DNA from: Octadecabacter arcticus 238
GTDB taxonomy: Bacteria; Pseudomonadota; Alphaproteobacteria; Rhodobacterales; Rhodobacteraceae
Reading direction: 5' to 3'
Assembly (NCBI RefSeq): GCF_000155735.2
Contig: NC_020908.1
Span: 1,617,001 to 1,681,000, forward strand
Length of the DNA: 64,000 nucleotides
Shown piece after piece: positions 56,000 to 64,000 of the stretch. The position numbers were made by a program, and so were the translations under genes. Every line of letters begins with the position of its first letter. The stretch's first letter is position 1. The notes under the pieces were generated by a model. That model searched no databases, was not told the origin of the DNA, and saw only the letters and a list, made by a program, of their open reading frames with translations.

Positions 56000-56721
56000 C
56001 ACAGGCCCCTGCAATCGATGTGCGCGGCACGCAGTTTATGGATGGCGTTCGCTTGTTCGGGCACATCGACGTGCACTTGCCAGCGGGCCAATGGACCTGT
56101 GTTCTAGGGCGCTCTGGAGTTGGAAAATCCACGCTTTTGCGGTTGATTGCGGGGCTGACCTTAGCGGGTGAATTTGACGGTGATATCACGGCATCTGATG
56201 GAATCGCCTTGGCAAATCGTATAAGTGTCATGGCGCAGTCTGATTTGTTGCTGCCATGGCTTAGCGTGCTTGAGAACACAGTGCTTGGCGCGCGCTTGCG
56301 TGGTCAGGTCCCGGACTTTGACAGAGCTGAAAACATGCTGATCCGTGTGGGGCTTGCAGACCATATGCAGAAAAAACCGAACGCTCTATCGGGGGGCATG
56401 CGGCAACGCACGGCCCTTGCCCGCACTTTGATGGAAGACCGCCCCGTTGCCCTCTTGGATGAGCCATTTTCCGCACTGGACGCAAGTACGCGGGCCGATA
56501 TGCAAGAACTCGCCGCCGAGGTTCTTTTGGGTAAAACCGTCCTGTTGGTGACGCATGACCCCGCCGAAGCCGTCCGGCTTGGCCACCAAATCATGGTTCT
56601 GACACCGGATGCAGCCCAACCATGGCTAACCCCTGATATGCCCCCAATCCGCGATCAATATGCCCCCACTACAGTCGCGTGTCAGGCGGCATTGCTTGCC
56701 TACCTCAGAGAGGTCCGATGA
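55996..56721 (+). CDS. thiZ: Thiamine-precursor ABC transporter, ATP-binding protein
   Basis: ATPase subunit, 241 residues from GTG 55996, which overlaps the tenA stop (GTGA); an ATG at 55972 inside tenA is less likely. Walker A GRSGVGKSTLL, signature LSGGMRQRTALARTLM, Walker B VALLDEPFSALDAS, H-loop LVTHDPAEAVRLGHQ. It belongs to the nitrate/taurine/pyrimidine importer group. Its stop overlaps the permease start by 4 bases. Confidence 0.93.
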   Translation: MTQAPAIDVRGTQFMDGVRLFGHIDVHLPAGQWTCVLGRSGVGKSTLLRLIAGLTLAGEFDGDITASDGIALANRISVMAQSDLLLPWLSVLENTVLGARLRGQVPDFDRAENMLIRVGLADHMQKKPNALSGGMRQRTALARTLMEDRPVALLDEPFSALDASTRADMQELAAEVLLGKTVLLVTHDPAEAVRLGHQIMVLTPDAAQPWLTPDMPPIRDQYAPTTVACQAALLAYLREVR

Positions 56722-57449
56722 CACGTATTCGCTATGCCTTAGGGGCCTGCGCCTTTGCATTGCTGCTTTGGCAGGGGATTGTATGGCTCACAGGCGTGCC
56801 ATCATTCATTCTGCCATCGCCTCTGCGGGTTGCGCAGGCTGCGCTGGATAACCGTGTGCTCATTGCTGAAAATGCTTTGGTGACCGCAACTGAGGTGATC
56901 CTTGGCCTGATCACCGGCACTGTCTTGGGCGCGTTCACCGCAGTCCAATTGGCCAACTCAGACCGGCTGCACCGATTAGTTATGCCGCTGCTAATTTTTA
57001 CCCAAGCCGTCCCGGTCTTTGCGTTGGCCCCGATCCTGACGCTTTGGTTCGGCTATGGAATTGCGTCCAAGGTCGTTATGGCTGTTTTGATTATCTACTT
57101 TCCGGTCACGTCTGCGTTTTACGACGGGCTAACGCGGGTGCCTGCAGATATCTTGGATATGGCCAAGACCATGGGCGGCACCAAGCGGCAAATCATGCGC
57201 CGGATCAAGATCCCGCATGCGCTGCCGTCCTTGGGAACAGGTTTGAAACTTGCTGCGGTTTACGCTCCGATAGGTGCCGTCATTGGTGAGTGGGTGGGCG
57301 CATCCAAGGGCTTGGGCTATCTTATGCTTCTGGCTAATGGCCGAGCAAAAACAGACCTGATGTTCGCAAGCCTATTCACGCTTGTGGCCATGACACTGCT
57401 TTTGTCTCTGGCCGTTACCAAAGCATCAGACCACCTGAGCAAACCTTGA
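56718..57449 (+). CDS. thiX: Thiamine-precursor ABC transporter, permease
   Basis: Inner-membrane permease, 243 residues from ATG 56718 (MTRIRYALGACAFALLLWQG). About six hydrophobic spans. The EAA-type coupling loop is in MAKTMGGTKRQIMRRIKIPH followed by ALPSLGTGLKLAAVYAPIGA. QAVPVFALAPILTLWFGYGI is typical of SsuC/TauC/ThiX permeases. Last gene of the thiM-E-D-Y-tenA-Z-X operon. Confidence 0.92.
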   Translation: MTRIRYALGACAFALLLWQGIVWLTGVPSFILPSPLRVAQAALDNRVLIAENALVTATEVILGLITGTVLGAFTAVQLANSDRLHRLVMPLLIFTQAVPVFALAPILTLWFGYGIASKVVMAVLIIYFPVTSAFYDGLTRVPADILDMAKTMGGTKRQIMRRIKIPHALPSLGTGLKLAAVYAPIGAVIGEWVGASKGLGYLMLLANGRAKTDLMFASLFTLVAMTLLLSLAVTKASDHLSKP

Positions 57450-57530
57450 GCCTTTGGTGCAACAGGTTTATCGGCAGGGCAATCGTTCGCTGCAAAGTAG
57501 AAAATTGGTAAAATGGGGCTCCGAAGCATA

Positions 57531-57780
57531 CATGAGACAGCGCAGCGCCAAGCGTAGTTTGGGGCTGCCTGAATGTCGGCTTCCAACCCCACGGGATGGA
57601 TGGCTCGCGCTTGCAGTGAAAGTCTGCTTCCCGCCCTTTGTAGCAGAATGAAACGCGCAAGCTTGAAGTGTTTGGGTCCTTCCCAGGCTTTTTCCACACA
57701 GGTGAAATGCGCACCCCGTTGCATGCAACTCACGGTAAATTTTGAGAGTGCAGGTTTATGTTCTTGTTGTTGTTAAAGTG
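57531..57780. repeat. Non-coding repeat R1, copy 2
   Basis: Uninterrupted relative of 8521-8548 plus 10152-10400. It contains CAGCGCCAAG followed by TTTGGGG, the site where IS3-A entered the other copy. It also holds a member of the GACCTTCGCTGC family (as GCAGTGAAAGTCTGC). The stretch 57450-57530 before it has no gene. Confidence 0.7.
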
Positions 57781-57822
57781 CGACGCGGACCTGCCACGGT
57801 TTAGTGCCGCCCCAAGTGCTCG

Positions 57823-57905
57823 TTTAAGCCACCTTCCGTTCAAAAGCGACAGGGCTTTCCCACCCCAGTGCTGAATGGCGGCGACGCGAGTCGTAAAAGC
57901 CGTTG
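57823..57905 (-). pseudogene. IS3-family OrfB C-terminal remnant
   Basis: The minus strand encodes GFYDSRRRHSALGWESPVAF then ERKVA and a stop, the typical OrfB end (YNxRRRHSALGxxSPxxFE). Only about 28 residues survive. It is not derived from IS3-A, IS3-B or IS-C. Confidence 0.8.
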
Positions 57906-58039
57906 ATGGGCCTTTTGTACAAATTCCACCACTAGAATTCACCACAAAAATCCATCGTTATAGCTGCTCATATCCGCCAGCTACGAAGATGGATTTATAA
58001 TATAAATCCCGTCAATCCTTTCGTGCAACAAAGCCAATC

Positions 58040-58112
58040 AGGTGCAGAACATGCTCGTCCCAAACCGCTAAAACCTCGTGCTTAGCGGTTAGATATCGGG
58101 CTAGTTAGGGCA
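58040..58112. repeat. 73-bp hairpin-containing repeat R2, copy 2
   Basis: Same as 22361-22433 with a few differences. Here the stem is longer, AACCGCTAA / TTAGCGGTT (9 bp), and the loop is ACCTCGTGC. Confidence 0.75.
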
Positions 58113-58470
58113 AGCTAACGCAGAAGAGCTCTAACCAATTGGCCGTGGTTGAAAGCTGCCTTGTATATTGCAGGATTCTGGTGAGGGTCTTTGCTGTAAA
58201 TGCCGCAGCCTGAGGGGTCTTCATAAGGCGTGAGTAAAGACCAGGAAGGTAGGTTTGAAGCGGGCAGTGACCATAGAGGGAGAGGGGGGGTTACTAAGGC
58301 TAACCGTCCATGGGCCTTCGTCGAATTGTCCGCAGTCAAGGTCGGCTTTGCTCGATGCAAAAACCTGTGAGGCATGCGGCAACTGACCCCCGACGTTGAT
58401 TTAGCAGTATTTTATTTGGTGCGTGGCTGTGTTTTTATCGGTGTAGGAATAGCCCCTAGTCCGTGATGAA
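58113..58470. other. Intergenic region, no gene
   Basis: No supported gene. A partial R3-type block (TTTGCTGTAAATGCCGCAGC near 58190) and a partial GACCTTCGCTGC-like block (AAGGTCGGCTTTGCTCGATG near 58337) are present. Confidence 0.5.
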
Positions 58471-60564
58471 TTACCTACCAGTAACCTTCAACGCAAAGGC
58501 ATAGGATCGCGCCGCATCTTCCAGTGCTGCAAAGCGGCCTGATTTGCCGAAGTGGCCAGAGGTCATGTTGGTGCGTAACATTAGTATATTATCGTCCGTT
58601 TTGGTCGCGCGCAGACGAGCCACCCACTTGGCTGGTTCCCAATAGGTCACACGCGGATCTGACACGCCCGCGGTGACAAGAATCGGAGGATAATCCTGCG
58701 GCGTGACGTTATCATAAGGCGAATAGGCGTGAATATCCTCAAAGGCCTGCTGGCTTGCGATCGGGTTGCCCCATTGAGACCATTCACCGGGGGTTAGGGG
58801 CAGGGTTTCGTCAAGAATCGTTGTTAAAACATCAACGAAGGGCACATCCGCAATGGCGCCAGCCCACAAGTCAGGCCGCATGTTTAAGGCAGCACCCACC
58901 AATAAGCCACCAGCTGACCCACCTTGAATGACGATCTGTGCAGGTGCGGTATAGCGTTCGGCGATCAAATGCTGAGCGACTGCAATGAAGTCATGAAAGG
59001 TATTAGGTTTGCCGCTAAACTTGGAGGTCTCATACCAGTTCCGGCCCATTTCCTCGCCGCCGCGCACGTGGGCGATGACGTAGATAAAGCCACGATTCAC
59101 CAGCGATAGACGGCCGCTTGAGAACGAGGCAGGCATGCTCATCCCATAAGATCCGTAGCCGTAAAGCAGGCAGGGTGCTGCCCCGTTCAACGGGGTGTCT
59201 TTGTGATACAGGATTGTCACTGGGACCTGCGCGCCATCATGGGATTGGGCCATCGTCCGCACCGTGACGTAATCCAGTGGATCGTGACCGGACGGAATTT
59301 CTTGCGTCTTACGCAAAACCTGGTGACCGCTGGACAAATCGTAGTCAAATACCTGCGATGGTGTGGTCGGCGACGTATATGTGAACCGGAACATATCGGT
59401 GTCGTATTCAAGTCCGGGATCGCCGCTGAGGCTGTAAGCTTGTTCATCAAATGCGATGACCCGCGCGACCTCGATCGGCTGGCCTCTGGCGACGTAACAG
59501 ATGCGGGGCAGAGCATTGCGGCGCTCGATCCAGATCAACCAATCTTTGTGGACGATCGTGGAAACGATGCGGCACCCGTCCTCATGTGCGATCAGATCGA
59601 CCCAATTGGCACGGGACGGGGCCGAGACAGGGGCCGTCATAACCTTGAAATCGATGGCGCCGTCGGCGTTTGTGTGGATGATAAACGCGTCACCTTGATG
59701 GTCGATGTCATACTCTAAACCTTGGGTGCGCGGTTCGATAACTACGGGGGCGGCAGTGGGATCAGACGTGGGAATAACGCTGATTTCGTTTTCGTCGTTC
59801 ATGCCTGTTAGAATGGTGACGAAAGCCCCGGACCGCTGGCGATAGACGTCGACGTCATAGCGGGCGTCATCTTCGCTAAAGACCAGCACATCGTCTGCGG
59901 GATCGCTCCCCAATGTGTGGCGGAACACTTTGTTGTATTTGTGGTTTGTATCTGCGCGCACGTAAAACAGCGTTTGCCCGTCGGCCCACGCGACAGATCC
60001 CACGTCCGCGATATGGTAGTCCAGATCGGTCCCGTTCTCGACAACGCGAAAGCTCAGGCGATAGAATTCAGAGCCGTTCACGTCCGCCGCCCAAGCCAGA
60101 ACCTTGTGATCCGGCGAGATCGCTGTCTGACCGAGGTCGAAGTAGTCGTGGATTGCGGCCTGTGTGTTGACGTTAAGCACGACCTGGTCTTTGCCACCGG
60201 CCTGCGGCGTGCGTATAAATATAGGGTATTCGGCCCCATCATCGAAACGGGTGCTATAGGCATAGGGACCGTTTTTGTGTGCAACGCTGCTGTCATCTTC
60301 TTTGATGCGGCCGCGCATTTCTTTGACCAGTTGATCCTGAAGATCGATTGTGTCCGCCATTGCCGTTTCATAATAGGCATTCTCGGCATTCAAATACGCG
60401 GCAATGTCGACGGGGAGTTTGTCGGGTTCCCGCATCGCCTCTTGCCAATTGGGCGCGCGCAGCCAGCCGTAATCATCGTGCAGATCGACGCCGTGAACCT
60501 GTGTTGTCAACGGGCGGAGGTCTGCAACGGGGAAGTCTGGCAGGGCTTTAAATGAGCGGCGCAT
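58471..60564 (-). CDS. ptrB: Oligopeptidase B (S9A family serine peptidase)
   Basis: Cytoplasmic serine peptidase that cuts short peptides after Arg/Lys. 697 residues from ATG 60564 (MRRSFKALPDFPVADLRPLT); the frame continues upstream without family-like sequence. The N-terminal beta-propeller begins DDYGWLRAPNWQEAMREPDK. The catalytic domain has APCLLYGYGSYGMSMPASFS, VIAHVRGGEEMGRNWYETSK, and the nucleophile in IQGGSAGGLLVGAALNMRPD. Asp lies in VTAGVSDPRVTYWEPAKWVA and His in TNMTSGHFGKSGRFAALEDA. All three catalytic residues are present and length is normal. Monocistronic. Confidence 0.94.
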   Translation of the reverse strand: MRRSFKALPDFPVADLRPLTTQVHGVDLHDDYGWLRAPNWQEAMREPDKLPVDIAAYLNAENAYYETAMADTIDLQDQLVKEMRGRIKEDDSSVAHKNGPYAYSTRFDDGAEYPIFIRTPQAGGKDQVVLNVNTQAAIHDYFDLGQTAISPDHKVLAWAADVNGSEFYRLSFRVVENGTDLDYHIADVGSVAWADGQTLFYVRADTNHKYNKVFRHTLGSDPADDVLVFSEDDARYDVDVYRQRSGAFVTILTGMNDENEISVIPTSDPTAAPVVIEPRTQGLEYDIDHQGDAFIIHTNADGAIDFKVMTAPVSAPSRANWVDLIAHEDGCRIVSTIVHKDWLIWIERRNALPRICYVARGQPIEVARVIAFDEQAYSLSGDPGLEYDTDMFRFTYTSPTTPSQVFDYDLSSGHQVLRKTQEIPSGHDPLDYVTVRTMAQSHDGAQVPVTILYHKDTPLNGAAPCLLYGYGSYGMSMPASFSSGRLSLVNRGFIYVIAHVRGGEEMGRNWYETSKFSGKPNTFHDFIAVAQHLIAERYTAPAQIVIQGGSAGGLLVGAALNMRPDLWAGAIADVPFVDVLTTILDETLPLTPGEWSQWGNPIASQQAFEDIHAYSPYDNVTPQDYPPILVTAGVSDPRVTYWEPAKWVARLRATKTDDNILMLRTNMTSGHFGKSGRFAALEDAARSYAFALKVTGR

Positions 60565-61061
60565 ATCGATCCTTTGTGGTTGGTCTATGTCTGTTTGTCG
60601 TCGATGCGCAGAAATGACAATGGCAGCCAAAGCGCTTGGAATGGTTTCAGCCCACGTCCAAGGCAGTCGGAATCCTGTTGGAAGGGGGGCTTTGGCGGTA
60701 GGGTGCAGTTGGTTATCAAAATATTCACAAATCAATGCTTTATACTCCGCTCACTCCAAAACCCGAAGATCTTGTTCTGAGATGATGCGGAAGTTATCAG
60801 TGACCTGATTTTGGAAGTTGTGCCATTGCTCTGGGATAATTTTCCGAAAGAACTTCAGAATGGCTTCGGTAAATAGCTTTTGCGTGGGATAAGCACCCCT
60901 TACACCGAAAACCCTGGTCTTTATGAAGTTAAGCAAATGAGATTGCTTGTATAACCTGCTGTGAATAGTAGGCTCCAAATACACGCATAAATTGCATGAT
61001 GCAGTCAAAGGCATTTCAACCGCAAAGCTGATGTCTTAAAAAATCTATCGGAGACCTCCCA
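60565..61061. other. Intergenic region, weak gene signal only
   Basis: A minus-strand frame at 60751-61014 ends IIPEQWHNFQNQVTDNFRII, which looks protein-like and might be the 3' end of a lost gene, but no start or family is supported. No other feature seen. Confidence 0.35.
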
Positions 61062-61352
61062 GTGCCCCACGACCGCCTGAAGAGTGAAGATGTAAAATCC
61101 CTTGTGGGAAAGCGCCCGCCATCTACCGGCGAACAAGCAGCGATACGCGGATACCTACGTCAGTATGAATATGCCGCTGCGACTCTGTACCGGCTTATGC
61201 AAGACGGCCTTCTCGAAAGTCTGTATTTGTGCCCGCCAGAAGCGGGCATTTTTGATGATCTAGTCGTTTTCTCAGATTCTCGAATCGAAGCGGTTCAAGT
61301 GAAGAGTGAACATCACGCGACTTATGTTTCACTAAAAACTGAGTTCAAGGCC
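61062..61352 (+). pseudogene. Nuclease-like (DUF4297/Cap4-type) N-terminus, cut by IS3-A
   Basis: GTG start with GGAG upstream; 97 codons to the insertion point. EQAAIRGYLRQYEYAAATLY, then FDDLVVFSDSRIEAVQVKSE resembles the D...(E/Q)xK active site of the double-stranded-DNA nuclease domains that open several anti-phage effector proteins (Cap4/DUF4297 type). The frame resumes exactly after the IS at 62958 with GLLVSMVDAWTSLKNKFGRQ and VDLKYIFPGLFSDQDTGL, which fits the next strands of that domain. The fold assignment is by eye and moderate only. Confidence 0.55.
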
Positions 61353-61424
61353 CCCTCCGTGCCAATAAGGGTGAGACAATTGACTGGCTAAAGTTTACAC
61401 TTGAGGGCGTAGGAGAACGAACCC

Positions 61425-61907
61425 ATGGTTATGCCTTCACAATCACCACTTTCGCCAGATGCTGGATCTGGAGCCGTTTTGGCCCCGACGTCGCCTCCCC
61501 GCGTTGTTAATGCGCCGTTGGCTCCCACAGCGGAACTGACGAGCATCCCGAAGCGACGCAACTTCACAGCCAAATACAAACTGCGCATTCTGGATGAGAC
61601 GGACCAAGTGGCAGACACTGGCGGGGTTTCCGCCATTCTACGGCGGGAGGGGCTTTATTCCTCTGCACTGACCGATTGGCGCCGTGCGCGGGCGGCCGGC
61701 ACATTGGGTGCATTGCAGCCAATGCGCCGTGGCCCACAAAAGGCACCTGCCAATCCATTGCAAGCTGAGCTGGCCAAGGCCAACCGTGAGGTGACAGCCT
61801 TGCGGCGCCGTCTGGATCAGGCGGAAGCCATCATTGCCATCCAAAAAAAAGTGGTGGGACTTCTGGACGAGATGGAGCAGACGCAAGAGCGCAGCGGCAA
61901 ATCATGA
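61425..61907 (+). CDS. IS3-A OrfA
   Basis: 160 residues; one visible change, [10 protein letters not shown] for [10 protein letters not shown] in the other copies. The A8 slippery run and the upstream AGGAG are retained. Confidence 0.92.
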   Translation: MVMPSQSPLSPDAGSGAVLAPTSPPRVVNAPLAPTAELTSIPKRRNFTAKYKLRILDETDQVADTGGVSAILRREGLYSSALTDWRRARAAGTLGALQPMRRGPQKAPANPLQAELAKANREVTALRRRLDQAEAIIAIQKKVVGLLDEMEQTQERSGKS

Positions 61908-62917
61908 TGGCCGTCGCGATTGCATTGCCCACCGGCAGCGGCTTGACCTCGGCTGTCTGCGCCGCGCTATCATTATCGCGCGCGAGCGTTCTTCGACAGC
62001 GTGCGGCGCTGACGGCACCACCACGCACACGCCCACCGCGCGCAGCGTCTTCGCGGGCTCTGCCGGAAAGGGAAAGAGACCAGGTATTGCACCACCTGCG
62101 CGAACCCCGCTTTGCGGATCAGACGCCCACAGAGGTCTTTGCCACCTTGCTGGATGAAGGCACCTATCTGTGTTCAATCCGCACGATGTATCGGATATTG
62201 GCCGCGCAGGGCGAAGTTGGCGAACGCCGCCGACAGAGCACACATCCCGTCTATCAAAAGCCTGAACTTCTAGCTGAAGCCCCCAATCAGGTCTGGTCTT
62301 GGGACATCACCAAGCTGAGGGGCCCGGTGAAATGGTCCTACTTCTATCTCTATGTCATCCTCGACATCTTCAGCCGCCGCGTTGTTGGCTGGCGCGTCGA
62401 GCACGCGGAGAGCGCCAGCCAGTTCAAAGAGCTGTTCATCGACGCGATGGAAAAACACGAGGTCCCACGCGATCAGCTGACATTGCATGCAGATCGCGGT
62501 GGGCCCATGAAGGCAAAGACGACAGCCCTGATGCTGGTTGATCTTGGTGTGCTCAAGTCCCACAGTCGGCCCCACACCTCAAACGACAACCCGTTCTCCG
62601 AAGCCCACTTCAAAACACTGAAATATCAGCCAGAGTTCCCCAAGAACTTTGAAACCATCGAGCAGGCTCGCGCATTCTGCCGCAGGTTCTTTGCATGGTA
62701 TAACCAAGACCATCATAACGCCGGGATTGGTCTGATGACGCCCGACCAAATCCATTTTGGGCAGGCCCAAGAAATCTACACCGCGCGACAAGCAACACTA
62801 GACGCGGCATTCCTCGCCACGCCCGAACGCTTCGTACACAAACCACCAAAACCGCCTCAAATCCCGACCGCCGTCTGGATCAACCCACCAAAACCAACCG
62901 AAGAAACCCAAGCCTAA
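61904..62917 (+). CDS. IS3-A OrfB
   Basis: 337 residues with an intact DDE triad. Carries RRRQST with KLRG, a combination between the other two lineages, and DHHNAG for DHHHAG. Confidence 0.93.
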   Translation: MMAVAIALPTGSGLTSAVCAALSLSRASVLRQRAALTAPPRTRPPRAASSRALPERERDQVLHHLREPRFADQTPTEVFATLLDEGTYLCSIRTMYRILAAQGEVGERRRQSTHPVYQKPELLAEAPNQVWSWDITKLRGPVKWSYFYLYVILDIFSRRVVGWRVEHAESASQFKELFIDAMEKHEVPRDQLTLHADRGGPMKAKTTALMLVDLGVLKSHSRPHTSNDNPFSEAHFKTLKYQPEFPKNFETIEQARAFCRRFFAWYNQDHHNAGIGLMTPDQIHFGQAQEIYTARQATLDAAFLATPERFVHKPPKPPQIPTAVWINPPKPTEETQA

Positions 62918-62957
62918 AGTCCAAAAGCCACTGTCTCAAAGTCGTTGACACGTTCCG

Positions 62958-64000
62958 GCCGGACTATTGGTCTCGATGGTAGATGCATGGACAAGCCTAA
63001 AAAATAAGTTTGGAAGGCAAGTAGACCTGAAGTATATCTTCCCCGGCCTTTTTTCCGATCAAGATACCGGTCTCGCAAACAGCGGTACTTCTGGAGGTGC
63101 CGACCAAAAAAAACCCATCACCGCGAATGGTCACAAAGACGCGACAAACGACCTTGATCAGGTCAAAAAGTGGTGGACGGAAACGCCAACTGCAAACATT
63201 GGGCTTGCCTGCGCTGCGTCTGGCATAGTCGTGGTGGACCCCGACACCTACAAGCCAACGTTCGCTTGGGATCAATTCCGCGTGGAAAAAGGCATTGATG
63301 TAATCAAGACATTAACGCAACGGTCGGCGCGTGGCGGGTGGCATTACATCTTTGCGGCACAAGCTGATACCAAGTATCCCGGCAGCTTAGCGGTTGAAGT
63401 TGATGTAAAACACAAAGGCTACATCATGCTTGCGCCCTCTAAATTCGAGGGCAAGGTGTATGCATGGCATAACGACGATGACATTGCAGACGCGCCGGAC
63501 TGGATCAAGGCAAAGGCACCTGTCCGCAATGTTGCCACGATAGCGCCGCAGGTCGATGAACTTACGATTGCCGATGTGTCCGGGCCTATGTTTGTTGAAC
63601 AGGCGCGGATCGACAAGGCGCTTGATGCGATACCCGCCGCTGAATTGGATTATGGCGATTGGGTGAAGGTTGGCATGGGCTTGTGTCATGAGACTATGGG
63701 CGAGGAAAGCGGCTTGGCGCTTTGGGATCAATGGTCGCGACAGGATCCGCGTTATAAAGGCGGCGATGATCTGGCGAAGCGTTGGGCCAAATTCACGGTG
63801 GGATCAGATAACCCCGTCACTATGCGGTCCATCTTTGAAATGGCGAAGGCCAGAAAGCCGGATTACCTGTTGCCGGACTGGGCGGCGGGATGGGTTTATA
63901 ATAAAGCCCTGATGGAGTTTCACCAGCTTGCGACTGGCCATTCAATTAAGCCCGGCGCATTCAATGCCAAATTTACGCGAATGCCGGAGTGCTACGCCGC
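62958..64000 (+). CDS. Bifunctional primase-polymerase (Prim-Pol) with PriCT-2 domain, partial
   Basis: Open from the IS border to the window end (347 codons). After about 40 residues that continue the upstream nuclease-like frame, KKPITANGHKDATNDLDQVK starts the Prim-Pol domain. ANIGLACAASGIVVVDPDTY contains the catalytic D-x-D, SARGGWHYIF the conserved basic-aromatic motif, and VDVKHKGYIMLAPS the third motif. From about residue 215, LDYGDWVKVGMGLCHETMGE and DDLAKRWAKFTVG match the PriCT-2 helical domain. Such proteins initiate replication of phages, plasmids and integrative elements. The native start is unclear: either the N-terminus was lost when it became joined to the nuclease-like frame, or the fusion is genuine. 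Confidence 0.82.

Larger units (their letters stand above)
61353..62957 (+). mobile_element. IS3-A, copy 6 (complete)
   Basis: 1605 bp with TSD GCC (61350-61352 and 62958-62960). A G replaces C in the left end (AATAAGGGTGAGAC). Both frames are open. It interrupts the nuclease/primase frame. Confidence 0.95.

Noticed and set aside
58115..58375. 86-codon minus-strand frame
   Set aside because: Low-complexity proline/leucine composition inside a repeat-containing intergenic region.
60751..61014. 87-codon minus-strand frame as a complete gene
   Set aside because: The C-terminal part looks protein-like, but there is no family match or start context, so it is mentioned only as a possible remnant.
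1..64000. CRISPR arrays
   Set aside because: No regularly spaced direct repeats with unique spacers were seen; the repeats present are IS copies or scattered intergenic families.

Overview
The window is from an alphaproteobacterium, most likely a marine Rhodobacteraceae (Roseobacter group). The basis is overall gene style: photolyase, DUF1127 protein, TPP-riboswitch thiM-thiE-thiD-thiYZX-tenA operon, FrcBCA-type sugar ABC operon, oligopeptidase B, and intergenic repeats built on GCGGACCTTCGCTGC. The very high insertion-sequence load resembles IS-rich polar genera such as Octadecabacter, but that placement is an inference.

Layout. 1-1346: cryptochrome/photolyase on the minus strand, running off the window. 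1.5-10.2 kb: a block of IS elements (frameshifted IS1595; an IS91-type element split by an IS66 element; an IS3-type element, here 'IS3-A'). 10.7-21.9 kb: an intact chromosomal-type catabolic module for a polyol or inositol-like compound. It has three Gfo/Idh/MocA dehydrogenases, a GMC oxidoreductase, an SDR, a sugar-type ABC importer and an unusual cytoplasmic regulator that joins a winged helix to a solute-binding-protein fold. A 20-bp motif recurs in the three control regions of this module. 22.7-28.0 kb: a two-gene unit, a small membrane protein plus a very large TPR / GreA-B-C-like / PIN-like protein. The large gene is broken by a frameshift and by IS3-A. Both proteins carry the same QSA-V-G--NTVNQ motif. 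This is my main candidate for an undescribed (conflict or defence-like) system. 28.2-30.8 kb: second IS91-type copy. 30.9-33.4 kb: MFS transporter and ureohydrolase (agmatinase-like).

33.9-49.0 kb: a P4-type integrase followed by a stack of nested elements: IS3-B holding an IS481-like element, an IS110 element with a likely bridge-RNA region, two copies of 'IS-C' (one holding IS3-A, the other sitting inside IS3-A), IS3-B again and two 5'-truncated IS3-A pieces. Between them survive a DUF1127 gene, a DsbA/FrnE-like gene, a second integrase fragment and a truncated unknown gene. 49.9-57.4 kb: ABC exporter, then a TPP riboswitch with a ribosome-binding-site hairpin and the thiamine salvage/biosynthesis operon. 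57.5-58.5 kb: non-coding repeats and an IS3 remnant. 58.5-60.6 kb: oligopeptidase B. 61.1-64 kb: a reading frame with a nuclease-like N-terminus that is interrupted by IS3-A and, once the element is removed, runs straight into a Prim-Pol/PriCT-2 primase that leaves the window.

Element boundaries were set by comparing copies and target-site duplications (TSDs). IS91-type: 2620 bp. IS66: 2596 bp, 8-bp TSD. IS3-A: 1605 bp, 3-bp TSD. IS-C: 1657 bp, 4-bp TSD. IS3-B: 1296 bp. IS481-like: 1134 bp, 3-bp TSD. These lengths agree between copies after nested insertions are subtracted.
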